Source: CAYRLW01 sp964425215 (lineage in GTDB: Bacteria; Spirochaetota; Spirochaetia; Treponematales; Breznakiellaceae). Taken from it: a stretch of DNA of 64,000 nt. The position numbers and the translations under genes were made by a program. Below the pieces are notes generated by a model. It ran no database searches. It was given only the letters and a program-made list of their open reading frames with translations, and was not told the origin of the DNA. The stretch covers positions 8,198 through 72,197 of the forward strand of contig CAYRLW010000012.1 in NCBI GenBank assembly GCA_964425215.1, given 5' to 3'. Of the stretch, positions 1 to 9,600 are shown one piece after another. Each line of letters opens with the position of its first letter. Position 1 is the first letter of the stretch.

Positions 1-465
1 CCCCCAACCCTTCGGGGTCTTCGATTGCCCCTGGACCCTCGTCCGGAAACCATCGACCAATCGATACAAACCTTTGCGATCGAGGATCCCTTTGCTCCCC
101 TCCCTTTGGATAGCGGGGGCTACCCCTACGGCGTCGCGACCCCAACCTGGGTGGAGCTGTTTTTTGATACCGCCGAAACGCCGGAGGGACAGAAGAGAAG
201 CCTGGATCCCTTTTCGTTTATCGACGCCTTTCGCCTGGAAACGACCAACGGAGCCTTCTCCTTTACCCCCCTGGCTGTGGACTTTGAATCGGTTACCGGG
301 GTCGCCCCCCCGCTTTCCTGGGCTGACTGTGTCCGAATACAAGTGCGGGGAACCCTTACCAACCAACCTAGTTCGGGGCTCGCCCTGTTCAAAATCGGTT
401 CGGGACTGCGGGATACGGGGGGAAACACCAGCACCGAAGATACGGTACTGCCCCTAAGCAAGTAG
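1..465 (+). CDS. 3' end of an unidentified protein, cut by window edge
   Basis: The reading frame is open from the first base and ends with TAG at 463-465, so this is the C-terminal part (about 154 codons) of a gene that begins outside the window. A TTG at 25 could serve as a start, but no ribosome binding site supports it. The residues are rich in Pro, Gly, Thr and aromatic positions, as in an extracellular beta-sandwich, but I recognise no family. It ends 8 bases before the first RND gene, whose ribosome binding site (AGGAG) overlaps its stop region, so it is probably co-transcribed with the transporter genes. Confidence 0.6.
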   Translation, partial: PPTLRGLRLPLDPRPETIDQSIQTFAIEDPFAPLPLDSGGYPYGVATPTWVELFFDTAETPEGQKRSLDPFSFIDAFRLETTNGAFSFTPLAVDFESVTGVAPPLSWADCVRIQVRGTLTNQPSSGLALFKIGSGLRDTGGNTSTEDTVLPLSK

Positions 466-473
466 GAGCTGAT

Positions 474-3400
474 ATGCAACAGTGGGTATACACGGCCCTC
501 CGTCGACCCGTGGGGGTTATTATGGCGCTCTGCGCCCTCTGTACCGCCGCCTTCTACTCCCTAAACCGGCTTTCCCTTTCCGAACTACCCGAGTTGAGCA
601 TTCCCCAGCTAACCGTCAAGACCGATTATCCGGGGATGGGGGCCGAGGAAATCCGGTCCTTGGTAACGATGGTGGTCGAAGACGCGGTCAGTTCGGTTCG
701 TGCGTTGGAGCGGATCCGGAGCGTGTCCAGGGAAGGGGAATCCCTGGTGGTTCTGGATTTTGCCTGGGGTACGGATATGGATCAAGCCTCCACCGCCGTA
801 CGGGAGGCCATCGACGCGGTGTATCCCCGTCTGCCCGAGGGGGCTGAAAAACCTCTGGTGGTAAACCGGCCTTTGGAGGATAGGCCCATTGCGGTTATTT
901 CCGTTTCCAGCGGGGAACTCTCCTTTGCCAGAACCCTGGCGGAATACGAACTACGCTCCCGTCTGCGGAAGGTAGAGGGGGTAGGGGCGGTGGTGCTGTG
1001 CGGTGGAAGCCGGCAGGAGGCGGTGCTCCGTATGGACGGCCCCAGAGCCGCCGGAGGGGGACTGGTCCCAGCGGATGTGGGGCGTATCCTATCCCAGGAG
1101 TGTGCGGACCTGCCGGCGGGGACCCTGCGGGAGGGCGATAGGGAGCTGACCGTCGTAAGCGCCGGCCGACCGGCATCCTTGGGGGAGTTGGGAACCCTAT
1201 TTTTTAGCGGTCCCGGGTTTTCTCTGCGGCCCTCGGATTTGGGAAATTTGCGGATGGAACCGGCTCGGAGGGACAGCGTGTTTATAGCCGACGGCCGGGA
1301 ACAGGTGGCCCTGGAAGTGTATCGGCAACCGGCCCGGGACCCGGTGGGATTGATAAGGGATATTCGGCGGGTGGTCTTGGATGCCCGAAGGGATTTTTCC
1401 CGGGACGCGGATATTCAAATCCGCTACGACGGTTCTACCAGAATTTTAAAGGCCCTGTTCGATCTTGCCCGATCCGCCCTGATCGGCGTGGCGGCGGTTT
1501 TTTTTATTCTGTTCCTCTTTATCCGGAGTCTCCGTCCCGCCTTTTTAACGGCCCTCTCTATACCCGTCAGCGCCGCCGCTGTGGTGGTAGTTCTGGCGGT
1601 AACCCACCGCTCCCTCAATGGAATGACCCTGGGGGGGCTGGCCCTGGGGATAGGCCTGGTTTCCGATCCCGCGGTAGTGGTTTTGGAAGCGATACGCCAA
1701 GCCACTTCTCGGTTTTCCGCACGTCCTTCCCCGCCGGAAGATCCATCCACGGGAGAACGTCCTTCCCCGTTGGAAGTCGGTGCGGGGGCCCTGTCGGTGG
1801 CTTCTTCCAGTTTTGGGGGTATGGTGACCACCCTGGTCGTTTTTGTTCCCATCATTTTTTTACCCGGCCCCCTGGGGGCCCTCTACGGGGATTTGGCCCT
1901 TTCGGTGAGCGTTTCCGTGGCCGCCGGTTGGCTTTACGCCCAAATCGCCCTGCCTTCCCTGTACCTGTTTCTCTACAGACCCCCCAAGCGTTCACCCCAC
2001 CGGAAAGCTCTTTCCGTGGACCGCTGGTACCGGCGGCTCCTCGTGGGATTTCTCCGGAGGCCCGCGCCCCTTTTTGGTATCCTCATCCTATGGATGATCG
2101 GGGGAACCCTGCTCCTATTCCAACGGCCCCTCCGTTCCACCGTTGTACCCCCTATTTCAGAACTGGATGTCCGCTTTGACTTTCCATCGGGGACCCCCCT
2201 GGAACGGGTCGCCCAGTCGGGAGAAGCCCTGGCGATCCAACTGGCCCAGGTACCGGGAGTGGAGGCCGTATTTGGCCGATCGGGGGCCGAACCGGAGGAT
2301 TTTGGAACCACCGTGGGGGTGGATTATCGAAAAGAGGGGCTTTCCTTCCACTGCGACCTGGCAAAAAACGTAGTACCCCATGATCTTGTTAAAAGAATTG
2401 GGGCTATCGGGACTGCGGTGGGTAAAGAAATTAACCAGTATTCTATTATCCTTCCCCAGGAACCGGGGGAAGCCCTTTTGGGGCTTTCAAAGACTTCGTC
2501 GTTTATCATTACGGCCGCTGATAGGCAAGAGTTGGCTCGCCGGGTCTCCCTCATAGAGGGGGAATTAAACAACGCGGCGCCTCCCATGGAATACACCCTA
2601 AAGCCCTGGGAAAAGCGGACGGAAATTAGGCTGTTTCCCCAAAGGGAACGGCTGGTCCAGGCGGGACTTTCTATCGATCGGATAGCCGAAACGGTTCGAT
2701 CCTCCACCGAAGGAGTTTATGGCCCCCGGTTGGAAATCGACGGCCGTCCTGTGGACCTCCGTCTGACCGCTTCCGGGTCCCCGTCTCTGGAGGGGATATC
2801 GGTAATCGGTCCTTCGGGGACGGTGGTAGCCCTGGATTCGGTGGCAGAGATTCGCCGATTAGAAGCCGACACGGCCCTGTACCGGCTGGACCGGCAGGAT
2901 GGGGTGTTCCTGGATCTGGGGACTTCGGCTGTCCCGGGGGCTCCGACGGTTCCGGAAACCCTAGATCCTGGCCATTCTATCCCCGGGCTTCAACGGGTGG
3001 ACGAATCGATTCTAAACCGGTACCGGGGAAGTCTGGTGGAGACCCTTTGCCTGGTCCTCCTGCTTCTTTACCTCACCCTGGCTAGCCAATTCGAATCCCC
3101 CTTTCTTCCCTTGCTTCTGTTATGGGCCATCCCCTTTTCCCTGGCCGGCACGGGGCCCCTTTTGGCTGTCTTGGACGCTCCGATGGATTCTTCCGCGGCG
3201 GTCGGTTTGGTGATTCTGTTCGGGGTCGCGGTGAACAACGGGATCGTCCTTTACGAACATTTTCAAGAAAAGCTCGCCCAGGGTTTGTCGGTTCCCAGGG
3301 CTGTCTATTGGGGGGCGGTGGAGCGGCTTCCGGCGGTACTGGTCACCAGCGGGACGACCCTATTTGCCCTTATGCCGGTACTGCTATCTCCCCCCGGTAG

Positions 3401-3518
3401 TCCCCAACGGTCCCTGTACGCCGCTTTGGCGGGGGGCCTTGTTTCTTCGACCTTTATCACCATCTTTGCCCTTCCGGTCCTTTTTATGGGGATGGCTAAA
3501 AGGAAGGGTACGCCATGA
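474..3518 (+). CDS. RND family efflux transporter (AcrB/MdtB-like)
   Basis: A 1,014-residue inner-membrane RND pump, the usual length for the family. It has a first membrane helix at about residues 12-30, a large periplasmic loop, a cluster of helices from about 335, a second periplasmic loop, and a C-terminal helix cluster with the motif GVAVNNGIVLYEHF in the tenth helix. Helix 4 reads GLVSDPAVVV: one of the two acidic proton-relay positions of AcrB is Ser397 and only Asp398 remains. A short Pro-rich insertion near residues 416-435 contains an imperfect 20-base direct repeat (about 1721-1740 and 1757-1776). The start ATG follows AGGAGCTGAT. The stop overlaps the next RND gene by four bases (ATGA), which points to translational coupling. 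No membrane-fusion protein or TolC gene is visible in the window; they may lie upstream. Substrate unknown. Confidence 0.92.
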   Translation: MQQWVYTALRRPVGVIMALCALCTAAFYSLNRLSLSELPELSIPQLTVKTDYPGMGAEEIRSLVTMVVEDAVSSVRALERIRSVSREGESLVVLDFAWGTDMDQASTAVREAIDAVYPRLPEGAEKPLVVNRPLEDRPIAVISVSSGELSFARTLAEYELRSRLRKVEGVGAVVLCGGSRQEAVLRMDGPRAAGGGLVPADVGRILSQECADLPAGTLREGDRELTVVSAGRPASLGELGTLFFSGPGFSLRPSDLGNLRMEPARRDSVFIADGREQVALEVYRQPARDPVGLIRDIRRVVLDARRDFSRDADIQIRYDGSTRILKALFDLARSALIGVAAVFFILFLFIRSLRPAFLTALSIPVSAAAVVVVLAVTHRSLNGMTLGGLALGIGLVSDPAVVVLEAIRQATSRFSARPSPPEDPSTGERPSPLEVGAGALSVASSSFGGMVTTLVVFVPIIFLPGPLGALYGDLALSVSVSVAAGWLYAQIALPSLYLFLYRPPKRSPHRKALSVDRWYRRLLVGFLRRPAPLFGILILWMIGGTLLLFQRPLRSTVVPPISELDVRFDFPSGTPLERVAQSGEALAIQLAQVPGVEAVFGRSGAEPEDFGTTVGVDYRKEGLSFHCDLAKNVVPHDLVKRIGAIGTAVGKEINQYSIILPQEPGEALLGLSKTSSFIITAADRQELARRVSLIEGELNNAAPPMEYTLKPWEKRTEIRLFPQRERLVQAGLSIDRIAETVRSSTEGVYGPRLEIDGRPVDLRLTASGSPSLEGISVIGPSGTVVALDSVAEIRRLEADTALYRLDRQDGVFLDLGTSAVPGAPTVPETLDPGHSIPGLQRVDESILNRYRGSLVETLCLVLLLLYLTLASQFESPFLPLLLLWAIPFSLAGTGPLLAVLDAPMDSSAAVGLVILFGVAVNNGIVLYEHFQEKLAQGLSVPRAVYWGAVERLPAVLVTSGTTLFALMPVLLSPPGSPQRSLYAALAGGLVSSTFITIFALPVLFMGMAKRKGTP

Positions 3519-3574
3519 GGATCGCGGGACATCAAAAAAAATACATGAGGATCCTGGGACTTCAAAAAAACTAC
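3515..3574. repeat. 30-bp tandem duplication at an RND gene start
   Basis: Two 30-base units (3515-3544 and 3545-3574) differ at a few positions and each begins ATGAGGATC. Both are in frame and add ten residues to the second RND protein. The duplication gives two alternative start codons. Confidence 0.85.
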
Positions 3575-6500
3575 CTTCATCGTCCCATCACGGCCCTTTG
3601 TTTAAGCATCGCCCTGGTAACCCTGTCGGTGATTGCCATCGTTAAGGGATCGGGAACGGGTAAAATAGGAAGGGAAGATCGATGGTACGCCGTAACCCTG
3701 CGTCATTTTGGGGTGGAGGCGGAGGAACTGGAACGAAGCATCGCCATTCCTCTAGAGGATGGTATCTTTCCCCTTCCGGGGGTTCGGGAAGTTCGGACGA
3801 CCATAGAAGCCGGCCGCGTTCGTACCTTGGTTCGGTTTCAAGCTTCCCAACGGGACGCCTACGAGGCCCTCCGTGTGGCGGTACAGCGGGTGTACGAAGC
3901 CCTACCCCCTTCGGTTCAGCGGCCCGAGATCGTCTGTTCCGAAGAAAACCGGATACCCCTTTGGACTGCGGCGGTGGTCCCCAGGTCTGTCGCGGAGGTT
4001 CCCGGACAGGCTTCCCTTTCCCTGGGTACCCTGTTGGACCAAACGGTCAAACCGGCTTTACAGAGGGTAGAGGGGGTCGCGGAGGTAGAAGTCGCTGGAA
4101 CGACGATCCGGGAAATAGGGATCCTGTTGGACGACCGGCTCTTGGCCTCCCGGGGCTTGAGTACGGACCAGGTGGCCCGGTCTTTGGGCTCCACGGACCG
4201 GATTTTTCCGGCGGGGTACATCGAAGAGGGCCATCGGGAGCTGAATATCCTTTTTGACGGAAGGTACCCCACGGTGGAGGACCTGAAGTCCGCCTGGCTC
4301 GAGGTTCCCCGGGGCCAGCCTCTGCGTCTGGGGGACCTGGGCCGGGTGACCGAACGGGAACGGAAAAGCGAGACCCTTTCCCGGCTAAACGGGAAACCCA
4401 CGGTGATCCTTTCGGTGTACGGGAATGGTACGGTCCGACCCCAGGATCTTTCCCGGATTCTGGGGAAGAAAATCACCGAATTCCAAGCCCTGCCCCTGGA
4501 ATTTCAAGTATTATCCGACCGGGGGGCGGAAGAATGGAAAGCCTTCGTTTCGGTGGTCCTTTCGGCCTTCCAAGGGACCGGAGCGGTGGCCCTGGTAACC
4601 CTGGTCTTGATCCGCCGCATGGGTGGTTCGGCGATAAACGCCCTCATCGGGGCTCTTTCGGTTCCCTGCGTGGTGCTTTGGTCGGCGGGACTTCTGGTTT
4701 TCCTGGGGTTTCACCTGGATACGGCCCTTTTGGCGGGTCTGGCTTCCGGGGTCGGTTCGGCGGTGGACGCATCCATTCTGGCCGTCAGCACCCTGGGGGC
4801 GGTCGATACCACCGAAAAGGGTCCGGAAGCCTTAAAAGCCCTGGTACCCATCCTCCTATCCGGAGGGGCTACCACCATGGCGGCTCTGGTCCCCCTGGTG
4901 GCCCTACCTTCGATGGATTCCCAGGTCCAGTCTATGGCCTGGGCGGTGGGGGCGGTTACCCTCACGGCCCTCTGCGCTTCCCTTATCCTATTCCCACCCC
5001 TGCTTCTTCTGCCCCGCCCATCCTATCAACGGCCTCCGCTTCAAAATTCTCCGCGACAGGAGTCTACGTCTCAGAAGTCTCCGAGACAGAAGTGTCCATG
5101 GAATCCTCTTCGACGCTTTGAAGGGGATTTTGCGCCCCTTCGGTACCTCGTAGCCCAGGGCCTTCGCCATTCCAATCTGGTACTGCTTTTGGGCCTGGGG
5201 ATAACCTTCGGAGCCCTGGTTTTTTTGGCCCGGGCAGGGGTGGACGTGGAGGGTTATTATTCCACCAATTCCCTCTTTATACGGGTAGAGTTCGAAGGGG
5301 GTCTCCACAACGAGGCGGTGGATAGGGCCCTGGGGGAGTACGCTCGGGTCTTGAAAACTCGTAAAGAGGTCCGGTACGTCCAAACGGAGGCCTCAGCGTC
5401 CGCAGGTTCGGTCCTCGTTTCCTTTGACCCCGCCCAGCTTCCGGCGGGGGGGATTACGGCGGAACTTCGGGAGGAAATTCGTTCCATCCCCCTGGGCGGG
5501 GCCTTTGTGTATATCAGCGAACCCTCGGCCGAAGAACGGCTTTGGACTATCACCGTTTCGGGGGAAGATGAGGGGACCTGTAAAAACCTGGCCGAACGAT
5601 TGACTTCCCTCTGCGCCGGTCTTCCGTCGGTTTTAGATGGGGTTTTGAACTTTAAAGAGGGGGGCGATCGCCTCCTCCTGGTCCCCCGGAGGGAACGGTT
5701 GGCCGCTTCGGGGCTGTGGTTCGCCGATGTGGCCAGCCTCGTCCGAAGGGCCGTGTACGGTCCCGTGGCGTACAAACGGGTTTCCGAAGCCGCCGAGGTG
5801 GACCTGCGGATCCAGGGCCTGGCTACGGAAAACCCTTCGATGGCGGACCTCTATTCCCTATCCCTTCCGGATCCCCGGACCGGGGGGAGCTTAAACCTTT
5901 CTTCGGTTATGGATCGGCGGCTCGTACGGGAGGGGGGCACCATCCGACGGGAAAACCGGCGGCCCGTGGCATCCCTAACGCTCCGGACCAGGCCCCTGGA
6001 CCCCCGGCGGCTTAAGGAAGAGGTCCTTTCCCTGGTAGGCCAACTCCGATTACCCCCCTCCTACGCGGTGGAGTTCGATCCCCAGGCCATACAGGAGGCC
6101 GATGGGGCCGCTTCTCTGGGGGGAACCTTCCTGGTGGCCCTGCTGTTTTGTTTTATGGTGATCGCGGGGGCCCTGGAATCCCTTTCAGCTCCCCTGCTTA
6201 TCCTGTCGGCGGTTCCTCCCTCCCTAGGACTTCCCGCGATTTTACTAACTATCCAGGGAAGGCCCTTGAATTTTACCGTTCTGTGCGCCTTTGTGGCGGT
6301 CAGCGGGATGGCGGTAAACGCGGCGGTCCTGGTGGTAGAGGTCCTTCGATCCCCCGGTTATGGAAAAAATCCGGTGGAAGCCCTGGCTTCCCAATTTCCC
6401 CTCCTTATCGCCACCACTCTTACCACCGTCGCGGGGGCCCTTCCCTTTGTGTTTAACCAAACCGGTTCAGACCGGATCGTCCGGGCCCTCGCTTGGGTCA

Positions 6501-6637
6501 CAATCCTGGGGGTGGGCTCTTCCTTCTTTTTTTCTATCCTTTGGCTTCCCGCGTTGATCCATCGATTCCCCCGTTTGATCTATCTATCGAAACCTACAAC
6601 CGATTCCGCTTTTGCGGAACCTAAGGGCCCTTTTTAA
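3515..6637 (+). CDS. Second RND family transporter
   Basis: A 1,040-residue RND protein with the same two-repeat membrane and periplasmic layout as its neighbour, but more diverged. The helix-4 relay region reads GSAVDASIL, with a single acidic residue (Asp418). The tenth-helix region reads AVNAAVLVV, without the paired Asn or Lys usually seen. A low-complexity Ser/Gln/Lys linker near residues 508-530 separates the halves. The N-terminus carries a 30-base tandem duplication that provides two in-frame ATGs (3515 and 3545). The first overlaps the upstream stop as ATGA, so I keep it, but translation from 3545 is also possible. The pair probably forms a heteromeric pump like MdtBC, with one or both subunits weak in proton coupling; this is inference. 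The secreted giant gene follows after 11 bases. Confidence 0.9.
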   Translation: MRIAGHQKKYMRILGLQKNYLHRPITALCLSIALVTLSVIAIVKGSGTGKIGREDRWYAVTLRHFGVEAEELERSIAIPLEDGIFPLPGVREVRTTIEAGRVRTLVRFQASQRDAYEALRVAVQRVYEALPPSVQRPEIVCSEENRIPLWTAAVVPRSVAEVPGQASLSLGTLLDQTVKPALQRVEGVAEVEVAGTTIREIGILLDDRLLASRGLSTDQVARSLGSTDRIFPAGYIEEGHRELNILFDGRYPTVEDLKSAWLEVPRGQPLRLGDLGRVTERERKSETLSRLNGKPTVILSVYGNGTVRPQDLSRILGKKITEFQALPLEFQVLSDRGAEEWKAFVSVVLSAFQGTGAVALVTLVLIRRMGGSAINALIGALSVPCVVLWSAGLLVFLGFHLDTALLAGLASGVGSAVDASILAVSTLGAVDTTEKGPEALKALVPILLSGGATTMAALVPLVALPSMDSQVQSMAWAVGAVTLTALCASLILFPPLLLLPRPSYQRPPLQNSPRQESTSQKSPRQKCPWNPLRRFEGDFAPLRYLVAQGLRHSNLVLLLGLGITFGALVFLARAGVDVEGYYSTNSLFIRVEFEGGLHNEAVDRALGEYARVLKTRKEVRYVQTEASASAGSVLVSFDPAQLPAGGITAELREEIRSIPLGGAFVYISEPSAEERLWTITVSGEDEGTCKNLAERLTSLCAGLPSVLDGVLNFKEGGDRLLLVPRRERLAASGLWFADVASLVRRAVYGPVAYKRVSEAAEVDLRIQGLATENPSMADLYSLSLPDPRTGGSLNLSSVMDRRLVREGGTIRRENRRPVASLTLRTRPLDPRRLKEEVLSLVGQLRLPPSYAVEFDPQAIQEADGAASLGGTFLVALLFCFMVIAGALESLSAPLLILSAVPPSLGLPAILLTIQGRPLNFTVLCAFVAVSGMAVNAAVLVVEVLRSPGYGKNPVEALASQFPLLIATTLTTVAGALPFVFNQTGSDRIVRALAWVTILGVGSSFFFSILWLPALIHRFPRLIYLSKPTTDSAFAEPKGPF

Positions 6638-6648
6638 GGAAGGTTGCC

Positions 6649-9600
6649 ATGAAACAGGCCTTAGTCGTTCTCTGTATCGTTTTTTTGCTTCCCCCGGGAA
6701 GGCCGGGGACCCAGGATTTTACCGCGTTCCGGGATCTTACCAGGCCCGCCTTTGATCGATCCTTTAGTAAGGCCGATCGAGCGACAAGTCCGGGGCTCTG
6801 GTGGGCCTCGGCCCAGGGTTCCCTATCCCAGGTTCGGGAATCCACGGAAGTCTTGGCTTTGAAATTGTTCGCCGATCCCGACGAACGGTCATCCCTTCTG
6901 GCCCAGCTGGACCAGTGGACCGAGGCGGAACTGGAGCGCCGTTTTGCCCAGTGGTTGACCAATTATTTTATGGCGGACCCCCTAGCCAGCGCCCACGATC
7001 AGATCCTAGCGGGAATTTCGTCGGCCAACCGCCAATACCTGTACCACACCGACGAAGCAGGCAAAATACTCTACGACGCCGCCACGGGGGACCCCCTGGT
7101 GATCCGCCCGGACGAGGGTGGGCTGGAAACGGCGGAGGAGGATAGCCGGGAATGGAAAACCCAGGTCCAACGTACCGCCAAGGAAGCCCTGGGGGAACTG
7201 CGGTCCCGCTATATGGCCCATCTACCCGAACTGTTGCCTTACCTGCGGGAGGATAGAAGAGAAGCCTTTGAATCCCTATGGCGGGAAACCGCGGAAAGCC
7301 GCTCGGATTCACAAGAGAAGGAATTGACCGCCCTCGTTGATCGGGAGGCCAAATTGTTTATGGACCGAAGGACCGCGGACCTGTGGAGCCAGAGAAGAAA
7401 AAGCGAGTCGGGAACCGCAGAACGGACGGTCGCAGAGCTGATTGAAGAAATTTCCGCGCCCTGCGAAAAGGCCATAGAGAGCCTGCAAACTCGGATAGAG
7501 CAAGCCCAAGGGGGAACCGGGGATTTGGCTGTCCAGGGTAAGGAGTGGTTAGAGGAGTATCAAACCCAATTCCAGCGGGGACTTGCGGCATGGGAAAACG
7601 CGGAACAGCGGTTTTTAGCCCAGCGGATCGAGTGGGAGCGGGACGCGGGACAGGCGTATCTGACCGGAGAGTCCGCCTGGAACGACGCTTTTGGGACCTT
7701 GGAAAAGGAACGGCAAGCCTGGGAGACCCGTCTTCAAACCCTCTTTGACCAGGGGGAAAGGACGTACCAAAGGGCCTCCGAGACCCTGGATCGGGCGATA
7801 CTGCAGGCAAAAACCGAGTTCCAGCGGGATGCGGAGCTCCGGGCCCAGGGTGGCGCGGATCGGGCCCAAGCGTGGATATCGATGTACCAAATCTGCGGTA
7901 CCGTACTGCGGGGGGCCCGGGAAAACGCTTCGTATTGGGGTGCCCGGTTGGCCCCGCCGCAATCTTCCTTTCCCCCCATCGACGATCCCAATTTGGATTC
8001 GTGGATCGAGGGCCGGCTGAAGGAGCTGTGGTCCGCCGCGAAAAAAGCCTACGAGGCCCTCAACAGGGGACCGACGGAACTGTGGATGGCCCTGGATTCG
8101 GCCAGTCGACAGCCCCCCGACGAGGGACTGACTGCGGAGCTCTCGGCCCAACTCCGTTCCGCCGGGGTAGAATCCTTTGACTCGGAGGGCCTGGTGGCGG
8201 GGATGGAACTGCGGCGTTGGAGTTCCCTCTACAAGGAGTATTCTGCCAGGGCTTTGGAGGCCCGGAACGTCCTGACCGCCGATTTTGGCCTGGCGGTGGG
8301 TTCGGGACTGTTAGCCGACGTGCTAGACCCTTCGGTATCCAAGGAATATTTGTTTCTGGACGAGTACCAGATAGAACTTATCCGCAGTCAGGCCGTGGCT
8401 TCCTACTGGGATCATCGGTACCGCATAGCCCTGGCGGTGGATTCCTACGCCCAGGATCGGAGCGCCCTCCGGATCACGGATGGGGAAAGTCTGGATCGGT
8501 GGCAACGGGCGAAGGAAGCCTACGACCGGGCCTTGGAACTGTACCAGGGGACCCAACAAAACCTAATAGCCCAGGGACGCACCGTGAGTCAAACCCAGGC
8601 CCTGGTCCAAGAAGCCCAGGAACAGCTTAACCAAGCCACCGCCCGATTGGAGGACCTGAACCAGGAGTACGCCCTGCTCATGTCATCCTACGCCCTTCAA
8701 AGGGATGATCTTATCAAAAACGAAATCGCCGCTTCTTCCTATACCCTTTCCCAGATCCAGGGCCGAATCGATTCGGTGGATGATCCTCCCTACATTCGGT
8801 ACCTTGAGAGGGCCAGGGCGTTATCCCTGGCCCAGGAGGTGGAAAAAGCGGGGGAGGCGCTCCGGACCCTGATCCTGGGGGCCGAGGGGGAAGCTTCCTT
8901 GGCGGAATTAGCCCTGGCCGCCCAGGATGGGACCGACGAAAGCCGGAGCGCCCTGGAAGGACGGGTTCTGTACCTTACCCAACTCTCCAGCGATTTGAAG
9001 GCCCCAGACTCCGTTCCCTGGAACGAAGAGGCTTTCGCGGACCCGCAGGCCCTGGTCCAACCCTTTATGACCGCTCCCCAGGGACCCCAACGGGCCCTGG
9101 CGGATTATCTTTCGGCCCTGGAAGAGGAAAATCGAAACGCTCCCCCATGGGTTTCCTCCGTCGCTGAACCGTGGATCGAAGCCCTTTTAGACTACGCGGC
9201 GGCATCCTATTCTGTGGTAGCCGTTCCTTCCGAATCCTTTGAATCCTCCGAAAGCCTGGGACGGCAATTGGACGAGAAAAACAAGGCCCTGGCCGACCTT
9301 CTTGCAAATGCAGACGGGTTCCCACTACCCGAGGGAAGCGGAGACTCCTTGACCGACGATCCTTTGGCCGTACGCACCCTGGAACGGGAGATTCAAAACT
9401 TGGGCTATCGCCTTTCCTTCGCGGATAAACTGGAAGCGGAGCGGGCTCGGAATACCCCAAGCGCGGAGCAGGCCCTGCTCCGATTCGAACGTCAAAATCG
9501 GATATGGCGATCCGCCTTGACCCTCTGGCGGGAGGGGGAGGAGGGAACCGAGCGGAACGTCCTACGGGATGCCATCCAGGGGTATATCGACGATCCAACC

